Below, piece by piece: positions 28,998-37,057 of a DNA stretch of 64,000 nucleotides. The notes beneath the pieces are model-generated. The model was not told the origin of the DNA. It made no database searches and saw only the letters and a list, made by a program, of their open reading frames with translations. Each line of letters opens with the position of its first letter. Positions within the stretch are counted from its first letter, which is position 1. The DNA is from Sphingopyxis sp. JAI108 (lineage in GTDB: Bacteria; Pseudomonadota; Alphaproteobacteria; Sphingomonadales; Sphingomonadaceae). A program made the translations under genes and the position numbers. The DNA is taken from positions 372,001 through 436,000 of the forward strand of contig NZ_JACCCJ010000001.1 of assembly GCF_013410105.1 (NCBI RefSeq), in the 5' to 3' direction.

Positions 28998-30841
28998 CAG
29001 CCCTTCGCCCCCTTCACATATTCATCGACATTCTGCGCGAGCACGTCGAGCGGGACGTTGCCGCCCTTGACCACCACATCATCGAAGTCGCGCAGGTCGT
29101 ATTTCGGCCCCAACGCTTTTTGCGCGAGCCCGCGCTGCCGTACGATCTCGCTGTGCCCGACCTTGTATCCGCAAGCCTGGCCTGCCCAGCTGCAATAGCG
29201 GTCGACCTCGCTCGCGACCTCGAGCGGGTTCGAGCCGTTTTCCTTGACGAAAAAGTCGACCCCCTGCTCGCGCGTCCAGCGCTTGGCGTGGATGCCGGTA
29301 TCGACGACGAGGCGGCACGCGCGAAAGGCGAGCGACTGGAGATAGCCGAGCCGCCCGACCTCGAAATCGTCGTAGAGGCCAAGCTCGTCGGCGAGCTGCT
29401 CGGCATAGAGCGCCCAGCCTTCGCTATAGGCGTTGAACGCCAGCATGGTGCGGATGAGCGGCATCGAATGCGCATATTCGCCCTGCCAGGCGTGGCCCGG
29501 GATCGCCTCGTGCATCGTCAGATCGGGCAGCGAATATTTGCTGTGCAATTCGGTGGTGCGCAGGTTGATCCAGAAGCGTCCCGGGATGCTGCCGTCGATC
29601 GACCCCGCGCCGCCATAGGCCGCGGGCGCGCCGGGTTCCTCGGCCAGCGGCAGCCGCTTCACCTCGACATTGCCCTTGACCAGCGTGCGGAAGGCGCGCG
29701 GCAGCTCGGCGCGGATCTTGCCGAGCCAGGTCTGGATATAGGCGGTGATCTCGGCACGCCCCTGATCATTGTCGGGGAATTTATATTTGGGATCTTGGGC
29801 GAGCGCGTTCATGCGGTCGCCGACGCTGCCCTGCGTGTAGCCGAGTTTCTTGAGGATCGGGTCCATCCGGCCGTGGAGTTCGGCGAGTTCTTCGCGGCCC
29901 ATCGCGTGGATTTCGTCGGGGGTCATGCGCGTCGTCGTCGAGGCGCGGAGGCCCCACGCATACCATTCGTCGCCGCCGGGCCGCGCCCACATGCCGGCGT
30001 CCATCGTCGCTTTCGGCCGCTGCGTTTTCAGTTCGGCGAGCTGCCGTTCGAGCGCCGCGGCGACCGGACCCTGCACGATCTTTGCCGAGCGCGCGTTCCA
30101 GTCGCCGGCGATCTTCGCGTCGCCGGTGCGGCGGACGAGGCTTTCGACCATCGACCCGCCCGCCTTCGCGTCGGCGACCGTCGCCTCCATCTGCTTCACC
30201 GCCTTGTCGATCAGGAAGGCGGGGGCGACCAGCCCCTGTCCGCCGGCCGCCTTCAGCCGCTCGGTTTCGCCGTCGAGCACGCCCGGAAAGGCATTGAGGC
30301 GCGCGAGATAGGCTTCGGCATCGGCCGAGCTTTTCACCGGATGGTCGCTGTCGAGGAATTTCGGAATGTCGAGATAGGCGCCGACATTCTGGATCACGAC
30401 ATAGGGCGTGTTGCGCCACCCGCCGACCGCGACGTCGCCATAGGGGAGGGCAAAGCCCGCGAGCGCGACGTCATAGGCGCTTTCGACCACCGCTAGGCTG
30501 GTGCGCGTCGCATGGCCCAGCCCGCCCTTGTCGAAGGCGCGGACGCGCGCGACATCGGCCTTCAGCGTGTCGGCGAGCGCCTGCACGCCCGCCGCCGAAC
30601 GGTCGCCGAGCTGTCCGCGCATCGCTGCGCGCGCGCCGGTGTCGATGCCGAGCGAGGTCGCGCCCTCGGGCGATTTCGCGAGCAGATTGTCGGCGACCGA
30701 GTCGAGCAGTTGCTGCGCATCGCTCCCGGGCGCGTTCTGCAGCGCCGCGGCGGGACCGGCGATGGCGAGCCCGGCGGAGCCCGCACCGAGCGCGGCTAGC
30801 GTGTGGCGGCGGCTGACGGGGGTGGAAAGCGGATGTTGCAC
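28997..30841 (-). CDS. DUF885-family hydrolase, Tat-exported
   Basis: 614 aa. The N-terminus has a twin-arginine signal (SRRHTLAAL) and an AAA-type cleavage region near residue 34. The DUF885 catalytic motif HEAIPGH is at about two thirds of the length. Family members are metallo-hydrolases, likely carboxypeptidase-like. Tat export suggests the metal is loaded before secretion. First gene of a two-gene unit with the DUF2268-like protease. Confidence 0.9.
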   Translation of the reverse strand: MQHPLSTPVSRRHTLAALGAGSAGLAIAGPAAALQNAPGSDAQQLLDSVADNLLAKSPEGATSLGIDTGARAAMRGQLGDRSAAGVQALADTLKADVARVRAFDKGGLGHATRTSLAVVESAYDVALAGFALPYGDVAVGGWRNTPYVVIQNVGAYLDIPKFLDSDHPVKSSADAEAYLARLNAFPGVLDGETERLKAAGGQGLVAPAFLIDKAVKQMEATVADAKAGGSMVESLVRRTGDAKIAGDWNARSAKIVQGPVAAALERQLAELKTQRPKATMDAGMWARPGGDEWYAWGLRASTTTRMTPDEIHAMGREELAELHGRMDPILKKLGYTQGSVGDRMNALAQDPKYKFPDNDQGRAEITAYIQTWLGKIRAELPRAFRTLVKGNVEVKRLPLAEEPGAPAAYGGAGSIDGSIPGRFWINLRTTELHSKYSLPDLTMHEAIPGHAWQGEYAHSMPLIRTMLAFNAYSEGWALYAEQLADELGLYDDFEVGRLGYLQSLAFRACRLVVDTGIHAKRWTREQGVDFFVKENGSNPLEVASEVDRYCSWAGQACGYKVGHSEIVRQRGLAQKALGPKYDLRDFDDVVVKGGNVPLDVLAQNVDEYVKGAKG

Positions 30842-30904
30842 TGGCGGCTCCCTGCGACTTGTTTCTGTTGAAACCTGTCTAGGCGGGCGGGCGCGCCGGT
30901 CAAC

Positions 30905-30941
30905 GAAAAGGGGCCGGGAAAGCCTCTGCCTTCCCGACCCC
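30905..30941 (-). terminator. intrinsic terminator after the DUF3597 gene
   Basis: On the minus strand GGGTCGGGAA pairs with TTCCCGGCCC (one G-U wobble) around a 10-nt loop and runs into CCTTTTC. It lies 24 nt after the DUF3597 stop and upstream of the DUF885 gene. Confidence 0.7.
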
Positions 30942-30964
30942 CGTCGAAAATTATCGACCGTCTA

Positions 30965-31363
30965 TCAGTCGGTAAGGTCTGCGGGCACCTTGCCGCCGTT
31001 CGCGGCGAGTTCGCGCATCACCGCCTTGTGCAGCCAGATGTTCATTTCGGCGCTGCCGTCGAGATCGCCGGTATAGCCGAGTTCCTGCGCGAGCTCCTTG
31101 CGGTTGGCGAGGCTCGAATCGATGCCGAGCAGCTTCATCAGGTCGACGATCGACGTGCGCCAGTTGAGGTCCTGCCCGGCCTTCGCCGCCTCGGCGGTAA
31201 GGATCGCATCGACGTCGACCGGCGCCGCCGCGGCGGCCGCCATGGCCTGTGTCGCGGCGTCGAGCGCGGTGCCGACGGGGCTGGGCGCGGCCGGGGCGGC
31301 GGGTTCCGCGGCGACGGCCTTCTTGCCGAAAATGGCGTCCTTGATCTTGCCGAAAATGCTCAT
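30965..31363 (-). CDS. DUF3597 domain-containing protein
   Basis: 132 aa. Starts MSIFGKIKDAIFG, followed by an Ala/Pro-rich linker (about 16-60), then the DUF3597 domain with DLNWRTSIVDLMKLLGIDSSL and an ELGYTGDLDGSAEMN segment. Function unknown; the family is small, soluble and common in Proteobacteria. GGGAG precedes the ATG at 31363, which is preferred over a start 8 codons upstream. It is divergent from a DUF937 gene. Confidence 0.88.
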   Translation of the reverse strand: MSIFGKIKDAIFGKKAVAAEPAAPAAPSPVGTALDAATQAMAAAAAAPVDVDAILTAEAAKAGQDLNWRTSIVDLMKLLGIDSSLANRKELAQELGYTGDLDGSAEMNIWLHKAVMRELAANGGKVPADLTD

Positions 31364-31538
31364 TGTGTAGCTCCCACTAGAGACCACGGCGCTTCACCGA
31401 GAGGCGAGTCGCACGGTCGCAGGCTAGGACTATGCAGTTGAGAATGACAGCCAAATGACGACTCCTCCTTATCCCGGCCGCTGCTATACTGACGGACATC
31501 GGCGCGGTCCGATCGGCGCCGCAGCGGGAGTATGATCC

Positions 31539-32141
31539 ATGAATCTGACCGACATTTTGGCGCAGGCCGGCGGCATCGAATCGATGGCGAAGGAGCTGGG
31601 CATCCCGCCTGCGACGGCGAAACAGGGCGCCGACGCGCTGCTTCCCGCGATTCTCGGCGGTTTCAAGAAACAGGCACAAGGCGGCGGCGGAGTCGAAGGG
31701 CTGGGCGGGCTGCTCGGCCAGCTCGGCGGCGGCGGGTTGCTCGACTCGGTGCTCGGGTCGCAGCCGACGCCGGTGAGCCAGGGCAACGACGTGCTCGGCC
31801 AGATTTTCGGGTCGAAGGATGTCAGCCGCACGGTCGCCGGACAGGCGGCGGCGCAGACCGGGATCGACTCGGGATTGCTCAAGCAGATGCTGCCGATGCT
31901 GGCGATGATGGTCGCGGGCTATATGGCGAAGCAGAGCGGCCAAGGGAGTGCGGCCAGTGCGAGCGGCGGCCTCGGCGGCATGCTCGGCAATGTCCTCGGC
32001 GGCGCGATGGGCGGCGGCGCGGCCCCGTCCGCCGGCGGTTTCGGCGGCGGCTTGGGCGGTCTGGGCAAGATGCTCGACATGGACGGCGACGGCAATCCGC
32101 TCGACGACATCATGGGCATGGTGAACAAGATGCGGGGGTAA
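31539..32141 (+). CDS. DUF937 domain-containing protein
   Basis: 200 aa, Gly/Leu/Met-rich with no signal peptide. The N-terminal half (residues 1-95) is helical with GIESMAKELGI and a GADALLPAILGGFKK segment typical of DUF937. The C-terminal part is a Gly-rich linker with a final LDMDGDGNPLDDIMG motif that looks like a small calcium-loop. A GGGAG site precedes the ATG. Function unknown. Confidence 0.87.
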   Translation: MNLTDILAQAGGIESMAKELGIPPATAKQGADALLPAILGGFKKQAQGGGGVEGLGGLLGQLGGGGLLDSVLGSQPTPVSQGNDVLGQIFGSKDVSRTVAGQAAAQTGIDSGLLKQMLPMLAMMVAGYMAKQSGQGSAASASGGLGGMLGNVLGGAMGGGAAPSAGGFGGGLGGLGKMLDMDGDGNPLDDIMGMVNKMRG

Positions 32142-32147
32142 GCGACG

Positions 32148-32171
32148 GCCCCTCCCGCAAGCGGGAGGGGC
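32148..32171. repeat. short palindrome GCCCCTCCCGC-AA-GCGGGAGGGGC
   Basis: An 11-bp perfect inverted repeat with a 2-base centre between two convergent genes. Similar ones are at 39549-39566 and (variant) 34586-34612, also between convergent genes. No T-run; it may act as a bidirectional 3'-end hairpin. Confidence 0.7.
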
Positions 32172-32175
32172 GCGC

Positions 32176-32772
32176 TCATGCTGCCATCAGGCGCAATTCC
32201 TCGCGGAAATCCTCGTCCACCCCGATGCGGCTTCGCATCGGGGTGACGCCGCCATCGGCATCGGAGTCGCCTTCCTCGAACAGCGCGCAGGCCGCTTCGC
32301 CGCCGCGCGCGAGGCTGTAACGCTGCGCGACCTTGCCGGTGGGGCGAAAGCCCAGCTTGCGCAGCACGGCCCCCGACGCGGGATTGTCGAGGAAGTGGCC
32401 CGCCGACAGCTTCGGCAGGTTCATCGCGCGCGCGATGTGGAGCAGCTGGCGGCCGGCCTCGGTCGCGAAGCCGAGACCCCAATAGGGCCGCGCGATCCAG
32501 TAACCCATTTCGAGTTCGCCTTCCGGGCCCGACGAAATGCCGCAGCCGCCGACGAGGCGCGGTGCGCCGCCGGTACGGGCGAAGATCAGGAAACGCGGCT
32601 GATCGGGATCGATCGGCTTCGACAGAAATTCCTGCGCCTGCGCCTCGCCATAGGGCCAGGGCGCGGTCGCGAGATTGCGGACCACCACCTCTTCGCCGAT
32701 CGCACGGGCGAGCGCGGGGGCGTCTTCGAGCCAGCCGGGCCGCAGCAACAGTCTTTCGGTACGCGCGAACAT
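32176..32772 (-). CDS. GNAT-family N-acetyltransferase
   Basis: 198 aa. It starts MFARTERLLLRPG, the usual GNAT beta-1. The acetyl-CoA-binding motif A is ELEMGYWIARPYWGLGFATEA, with the pyrophosphate loop GLGFAT. The later FLDNPASGAVLRKLGF is motif B and typical of RimJ/RimL-like members that modify protein N-termini or small amines. The start at 32772 has GGGAG 12 nt upstream. The C-terminal tail of about 30 residues looks unusual. Confidence 0.87.
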   Translation of the reverse strand: MFARTERLLLRPGWLEDAPALARAIGEEVVVRNLATAPWPYGEAQAQEFLSKPIDPDQPRFLIFARTGGAPRLVGGCGISSGPEGELEMGYWIARPYWGLGFATEAGRQLLHIARAMNLPKLSAGHFLDNPASGAVLRKLGFRPTGKVAQRYSLARGGEAACALFEEGDSDADGGVTPMRSRIGVDEDFREELRLMAA

Positions 32773-32900
32773 CTTTTCAAACTCCCAATGCCTGTCGCCT
32801 TGGCGCCAGATGGTGACGCTTTGACGACATTCGATATGGAGGGAGATGGAAGGCCCAGTTTTCGCGCCCGGCCGTCTCAAGCGACGGATTTCGGACAAGA

Positions 32901-32936
32901 AAAAAGGGAGTCCGGGGTGACCCGTCTCCCTCTTTT
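32901..32936 (-). terminator. intrinsic terminator of rplU-rpmA
   Basis: On the minus strand GGGAG, ACGGGTCACCCCGG and CTCCC fold into a long stem and run into TTTTT. The plus-strand side also ends in a short T-run, so it may work in both directions. About 75 nt downstream of the rpmA stop. Confidence 0.8.
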
Positions 32937-33011
32937 CGAACCTTGTTTCCGCGTGAGGCGGAAAGGACAGCTCCGGGTCATCCCTGGTGGACGACCCGTC
33001 AGCGATCGTCC

Positions 33012-33281
33012 TTATTCGGCGGCTTCGGCCATCATGTCGACCGATACATATTTGCGGCCGAGCTTGCCGTCGTGGAATCGGACATGGCCGTCCGCGGTGG
33101 CGAACAGCGTGTGGTCCTTGCCCATGCCGACGTTGGCGCCCGGGTACACCTTGGTGCCGCGCTGGCGCACGATAATGTTGCCGCCGATCACTTCCTGACC
33201 GCCGAACTTCTTCACGCCAAGGCGGCGGCCGGCTGAGTCGCGACCGTTGCGCGAAGAACCGCCTGCTTTCTTATGTGCCAT
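33012..33281 (-). CDS. rpmA: 50S ribosomal protein L27
   Basis: 89 aa. Starts [18 protein letters not shown], the L27 signature, with the mature-type N-terminus (no prosequence as in Firmicutes). It contacts the tRNA acceptor end at the peptidyl-transferase centre. It follows rplU by 50 bp on the same strand, the usual order. Confidence 0.98.
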   Translation of the reverse strand: MAHKKAGGSSRNGRDSAGRRLGVKKFGGQEVIGGNIIVRQRGTKVYPGANVGMGKDHTLFATADGHVRFHDGKLGRKYVSVDMMAEAAE

Positions 33282-33331
33282 GACTGATGCTCCTTAATTC
33301 GTTTTCGAAGGGCCGAGCCGCGTTGCCGCGC

Positions 33332-33841
33332 TCAGGCTTCCTTCTTGGGGGCTGCCTTCTTGGCAGCGGGCTTCTTGGCGGGTGCGGCCTTTTCGGCAGC
33401 GGCTTCGGTCTTCGGGGCAGCGGCCTTCTTGGGCGCGGCTTCCTTCGCCGGTGCAGCTTCCTTGGCGGGCGCAGCCTTGGCTTCGGCAGCCGGAGCGGCC
33501 TCTGCCTTCGGAGCGGCTTCCTTCTTCGGCGCGGCCTTCTTGGCATCGCCGACGGCGAGGATGCGCAGCAGCGTCAGCGACTGGCGGTGGCCGTTGCGAC
33601 GACGGTAATTGTGCCGGCGGCGCTTCTTGAAGACGATGACCTTTTCGCCGCGCGTCTGGGCGATGATCTCGGCCGAAACGACGAGGCCGTCGGCGCTCTT
33701 CACGTCGCCGCCGTCACCGGCCAGCAGGATGTCGCCCAGCGACACGGTGTCGCCGGCTTCGCCGTCGATCTTTTCAACGGCGATCTTGTCTCCAGCGGCG
33801 ACGCGATACTGCTTGCCGCCCGTGCGCACGATTGCGAACAT
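33332..33841 (-). CDS. rplU: 50S ribosomal protein L21 with long basic Ala/Lys/Glu tail
   Basis: 169 aa. Residues 1-100 are standard L21 ([32 protein letters not shown]). Residues 104-169 are a low-complexity tail of AAPKK / AAPAK-type repeats, not found in E. coli L21 (103 aa). The tail is net basic. The pair rplU-rpmA is transcribed from a promoter at 33930-33958 and ends at a strong terminator. Confidence 0.97.
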   Translation of the reverse strand: MFAIVRTGGKQYRVAAGDKIAVEKIDGEAGDTVSLGDILLAGDGGDVKSADGLVVSAEIIAQTRGEKVIVFKKRRRHNYRRRNGHRQSLTLLRILAVGDAKKAAPKKEAAPKAEAAPAAEAKAAPAKEAAPAKEAAPKKAAAPKTEAAAEKAAPAKKPAAKKAAPKKEA

Positions 33842-33929
33842 GGTCTTCCATCCAATCAGAAACTAGAACACCCGCGCTGCCAGTCACCCGCCAGAGCAGG
33901 CGATTTTCCGGCATGCGGGAAAGTCAGCG

Positions 33930-33958
33930 CCACTAGCGAGCCAAGTCGTCGCTGTCAA
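33930..33958 (-). promoter_or_regulatory. sigma-70-type promoter of rplU-rpmA
   Basis: Minus strand TTGACA (33958-33953), 17 nt, TAGTGG (33935-33930). Perfect -35, weaker -10. About 90 nt before the rplU start. Confidence 0.55.
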
Positions 33959-34068
33959 CCGCCAAATCCCGTGCTTTTCATCCAAATGCGCGGGGCCGCA
34001 CCGATTATCGCGCGTGCCACCGATTCGGTGCTTGCTGCGCCGTCGGCGCGCCCATATCAGGGGCGGCG

Positions 34069-34578
34069 ATGAAGCGCGCCTTTCTTTTTGCCCCGCTGTT
34101 CCTGTCGCTACCCGCCTGTGCCGGTACGCAGGCCAACGATGGGCCCTCGCTTGCGAAGCGTGCGGTTGAGGGGCGATTCGATGTCGCGCCGCCCGCGATC
34201 GTCGTTGCGCCGCCAGGACCGCTGCCTACCGACCTTGCTGGACGGCTCCAGCGGTGGGAAGCGGATGGGGCCGCGGGCCAGCAGGCGTTCGCTGCCGAAC
34301 GGGCTGCGACGGCGTCGGCGGTTTCGGCCGCTGCGGGGGCGTCCGTCGCAAGCGAACGCTGGGTCGTCGGGCAGCAGGCGATCTCGCGCCTCGTCGCGGC
34401 GCGCGCGCCGCTGACGGTGGCGCTCGCCGACATCGATCGCCTCTACCTCGACCGCAGCGTCGAGGAGCAGGTCGACGGCCTGCCCGAAATCTATGCGCTG
34501 CGCGAGCGTCTCGCCGACCTCGTGTCGACGCAGGATGCGGTGATCGAGTCGCTGAATAGCCAGTTGCCGGGGGGGTAG
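34069..34578 (+). CDS. putative lipoprotein, unknown function
   Basis: 169 aa. Signal sequence with lipobox LPAC (Cys near residue 17). The rest is Ala-rich and helical, with a predicted coiled coil in the middle and near the C-terminus (EIYALRERLADLVSTQDAVIESLNSQL). No recognised domain. It lies between rplU (divergent) and pspF (convergent); whether it belongs to the envelope-stress system cannot be told. Confidence 0.68.
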   Translation: MKRAFLFAPLFLSLPACAGTQANDGPSLAKRAVEGRFDVAPPAIVVAPPGPLPTDLAGRLQRWEADGAAGQQAFAAERAATASAVSAAAGASVASERWVVGQQAISRLVAARAPLTVALADIDRLYLDRSVEEQVDGLPEIYALRERLADLVSTQDAVIESLNSQLPGG

Positions 34579-34585
34579 TCCGGTC

Positions 34586-34612
34586 CTCCCCATGGCTTCG
34601 CCACAGGGAGGG
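34586..34612. repeat. inverted repeat CCTCCC...GGGAGG between convergent genes
   Basis: CCTCCCCATGGC-TTC-GCCACAGGGAGG, an imperfect hairpin between the lipoprotein gene and pspF. It is a variant of the elements at 32148 and 39549. Confidence 0.5.
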
Positions 34613-34623
34613 TCAATTCGATG

Positions 34624-35655
34624 CTACTGATTCAGCCCATGCTTCTTCAGCGCGTGGCGGATCTGGTCGTAACTCAGCCCCAGCGCCTCGGCCGCGACCT
34701 TCTGGTTAAAGCGGCAGCGCGCCATCGTATCGGCGAGGATCGCCTTTTCATAGCCATCGACCGCAGCGCGCAGGTCGCTGACCGGCCCCGGCCCCAGCGA
34801 CGACGCGGCGGGGGCGGACGCGGCGCCGTTGGTCGCGGCGGCTTTCGCGGGTTCAGCCTTTACGCCCCGCACCGCGGGCTGCCACGGACTGGCAAAGGGG
34901 TCGAAGCTCAGCGCGTCGACCGGTTTCGACGGGTCGGCCCAGCGATAGATGGCGCGCTCGATGACGTTCCTCAGCTCGCGGACATTTCCCGGCCAGTCGT
35001 GTCCCTCCATCGCCGCGAGCGCGCGCGGGCCGAAGCCGGGCCATTCGTCCCAGCCGATCACCGCCGCCATCCGCTGCCCGAAATAGGTGGCGAGCACCTC
35101 GATATCGCCTTCGCGCGCGCGCAAGGGGGGCAGGGTGATGACCTCGAACGACAGGCGGTCGAGCAGGTCGGCCCGGAAGCGATTGTCGTCGACCAGCGCG
35201 GGCAGATGCTCGTTCGTCGCGGCGACGATGCGCACATCGACGCGGATCGGGCGCGAGGCGCCGACGCGTGTGACTTCGCCATATTCGACCGCGCGGAGCA
35301 GGCGCTCCTGCGCGCCCATCGACATCGTCGCGAGCTCGTCGAGGAACAGCGTGCCGCCGTCGGCTTCCTCGAACCGGCCGGCGCGGCTGCGCGTCGCGCC
35401 CGTGAAGGCGCCGGCTTCGTGCCCGAACAGCTCGCTTTCGATCAGCGTCTCGGGCATCGCGGCGCAGTTCATGATCACATAAGGACGATCCCAGCGCGTC
35501 GACAGGCGGTGGAGGCGCTCGGCGATCAGTTCCTTGCCCGTCCCGCGCTCGCCGATCACGAGCACCGGGCGGTCGAGCGACGCCGCGAGGCTCGCGCGTT
35601 CGACCGCATCCTGGAAGGCCGCCGACTGGCCGATGAATTGCGTTTCGCGCTCCAT
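34624..35655 (-). CDS. pspF: psp operon transcriptional activator PspF (sigma-54 enhancer-binding protein)
   Basis: 343 aa. A sigma-54-interacting AAA+ domain starts at residue 1 with no receiver domain, as in PspF. Walker A is GERGTGKE (35-42), the sigma-54 contact loop GAFTGA (82-87), and Walker B is [10 protein letters not shown]. The C-terminal Fis-type helix-turn-helix is [22 protein letters not shown]. Start ATG at 35655; a TTG two codons upstream is possible. It is divergent from the psp operon, whose sigma-54 promoter is 100-116 bp away. A 50-residue Ala-rich linker (about 250-290) is longer than in E. coli. Confidence 0.95.
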   Translation of the reverse strand: MERETQFIGQSAAFQDAVERASLAASLDRPVLVIGERGTGKELIAERLHRLSTRWDRPYVIMNCAAMPETLIESELFGHEAGAFTGATRSRAGRFEEADGGTLFLDELATMSMGAQERLLRAVEYGEVTRVGASRPIRVDVRIVAATNEHLPALVDDNRFRADLLDRLSFEVITLPPLRAREGDIEVLATYFGQRMAAVIGWDEWPGFGPRALAAMEGHDWPGNVRELRNVIERAIYRWADPSKPVDALSFDPFASPWQPAVRGVKAEPAKAAATNGAASAPAASSLGPGPVSDLRAAVDGYEKAILADTMARCRFNQKVAAEALGLSYDQIRHALKKHGLNQ

Positions 35656-35661
35656 TCCCAA

Positions 35662-35691
35662 TCATTGGCAAATTTTCCCGTTCATTGGCAA
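35662..35691 (+). promoter_or_regulatory. two direct repeats TCATTGGCAA, candidate PspF binding sites
   Basis: TCATTGGCAA at 35662-35671 and 35682-35691, 20 bp apart, so both lie on the same helical face. They are 64-109 bp upstream of the sigma-54 promoter, a normal place for enhancer sites, and also overlap the pspF leader, allowing self-regulation. Confidence 0.55.
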
Positions 35692-35754
35692 GGCAAATCG
35701 GGCGGGATGGCGAATTACGCGTCAAGTTTCCCGTTTTTCTGCCGTTTTCAGCAA

Positions 35755-35771
35755 TTGGCACGGCTCCTGCA
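35755..35771 (+). promoter_or_regulatory. sigma-54 promoter of the psp operon
   Basis: TTGGCACGGCTCCTGCA matches TTGGCACG-N4-TTGCA with one change (C for T before TGCA). The GG and GC elements are correctly spaced. Transcription should start near 35783, 45-50 nt before the first ORF. Confidence 0.88.
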
Positions 35772-35829
35772 AAGATATCAGCGAACCGGCGCAACGCGCT
35801 CCGGTGCAGCAAACAGGAAGGTTGAATCG

Positions 35830-36000
35830 ATGAAAACGAAGATTGCCCAGGCCGCTACTTTCGCGTTCAGCGCGGTGGGTGCGCTGGCCGTCCTCGTCGG
35901 TGCGATCGACTATCCTGCCACTGCCGCCAACGCCGCCGGCCTTCCGGTTGTCGGCCTGGTCGGTGCTGCTTCGACCCCGGCGGTCAGCCCGATGGCCTGA
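35830..36000 (+). CDS. 56-residue micropeptide at the head of the psp transcript
   Basis: 56 aa. AGGAAGG lies 7-8 nt before the ATG. The sequence has a basic start (MKTK), a hydrophobic stretch (about residues 8-27) and an ANA site near residue 35, so it looks like a signal peptide releasing a mature peptide of about 20 residues rich in Gly, Ala, Val and Pro. It could also stay as a single membrane segment. It is the first ORF behind the sigma-54 promoter and is followed by a strong hairpin-plus-U-run before pspA. No known family recognised. Confidence 0.7.
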   Translation: MKTKIAQAATFAFSAVGALAVLVGAIDYPATAANAAGLPVVGLVGAASTPAVSPMA

Positions 36001-36006
36001 CCGGCA

Positions 36007-36057
36007 CTGGTGCCGGGGCACTCTCCCCCCTTGCCCCGCCCCGGCACCAGCCTTTTT
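36007..36057 (+). terminator. strong intrinsic terminator or attenuator between micropeptide ORF and pspA
   Basis: CTGGTGCCGGGGC (36007-36019) and GCCCCGGCACCAG (36038-36050) form a perfect 13-bp stem, followed by CCTTTTT. It lies inside the expected psp transcript, 50 nt before pspA, so it must be read through or antagonised for pspA expression. Confidence 0.85.
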
Positions 36058-36099
36058 AAAAAACAGACAATGGTCTCAAGTTTTCGACAGGAGTTTCAA

Positions 36100-36765
36100 A
36101 TGGGTATTTTCTCACGAACCCGCGACATCATCGCCGCCAACGTCACCGACCTGCTCGACCGGGCCGAGGATCCGGAAAAGATGATCCGCCAGATCATCTT
36201 CGAGATGAACGAAACGCTCGTCGAAGTCCGCGCCTCCGCCGCCCGCACCATCGCGGACCAGAAGGAGATGCGCCGCCACATCGCCAAGCTCGAAAGCCTG
36301 CAGGACAGCTGGAAGGAAAAGGCCGAACTCGCGCTGTCGAAAGACCGCGAAGACCTCGCCACCGCCGCGCTCGTCGAAAAGCAGAAGGCCGGCGACATGG
36401 CGGAGCGCCTCAAGGCCGAGATCGCCGTCCTCGACGACGCGCTGACCGGCTATGAAGCCGATATCGCCAAGCTTCAGAAGAAGCTCAGCGAAGCCCGCGC
36501 GCGCCAGTCGAGCGTCGTCAACCGCCTCGAAAGCGCGGAGAACCGCTACAAGCTGCGCGAGATGACCAACGGCGACCGGGTCGAAGATGCCTTCTCGCGC
36601 TTCGAAATCCTCGAACGCCGCGTCGACGAAGCCGAAGGCCGCGCCGATGCGCTGGGTCTCGGCTACAAGAAGTCGCTCGACGAAGAGATCGCCGAGCTGC
36701 AGGCCGCCGACAAGGTCGCCGACGAACTCGCCGCACTGAAGGCGGCCCAGGCCAGCAAGCAATAA
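36100..36765 (+). CDS. pspA: phage shock protein A (PspA/IM30)
   Basis: 221 aa, almost entirely coiled-coil. It starts MGIFSRTRDIIAANVTDLLD, the amphipathic helix of PspA, then EDPEKMIRQIIFEM, and the helical regions end in DELAALKA. PspA binds stressed inner membrane as an ESCRT-III-like scaffold and, off membrane, inhibits PspF. ACAGGAG precedes the ATG at 36100. First main gene of the operon, 12 bp before pspB. Confidence 0.96.
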   Translation: MGIFSRTRDIIAANVTDLLDRAEDPEKMIRQIIFEMNETLVEVRASAARTIADQKEMRRHIAKLESLQDSWKEKAELALSKDREDLATAALVEKQKAGDMAERLKAEIAVLDDALTGYEADIAKLQKKLSEARARQSSVVNRLESAENRYKLREMTNGDRVEDAFSRFEILERRVDEAEGRADALGLGYKKSLDEEIAELQAADKVADELAALKAAQASKQ

Positions 36766-36777
36766 GGAGCCGGACCG

Positions 36778-37056
36778 ATGGAAGAAGTCATCATCGTCCC
36801 GATCGTCATCGGAACGCTCTTCCTCGGTCTGCCCTGGCTGATCCTCCACTACATCACCAAGTGGAAACAGGCCAAGACGCTGACCGGAGAAGATGAACAG
36901 CTGCTCGACGAACTTTACGATACCGCGCGGCGGCTCGAAAACCGCCTGCACACCGTCGAACGCATCATCAGCGCCGATCATCCCGACTTCCGCCCCGCGG
37001 TACGCAGCGATGAAGAACTGGCGCAGCTCGAAAACATGACAAACCGGAGGAACTGA
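36778..37056 (+). CDS. pspB: envelope stress response membrane protein PspB
   Basis: 92 aa. One membrane segment (residues 4-25), the GLPWLILHYITKWK motif, then a cytoplasmic coiled coil with DEQLLDELYDTARRLENRLHTVERI, matching PspB. With PspC it senses membrane stress and recruits PspA. The LENRLHTVERI stretch is the likely parent of the tail found in the following small proteins. One base separates its stop from pspC. Confidence 0.93.
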   Translation: MEEVIIVPIVIGTLFLGLPWLILHYITKWKQAKTLTGEDEQLLDELYDTARRLENRLHTVERIISADHPDFRPAVRSDEELAQLENMTNRRN

Positions 37057-37057
37057 G

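Noticed and set aside
33340..33530. Tandem repeat-like DNA
   Set aside because: It is the coding sequence of the low-complexity L21 tail, not an independent repeat array.
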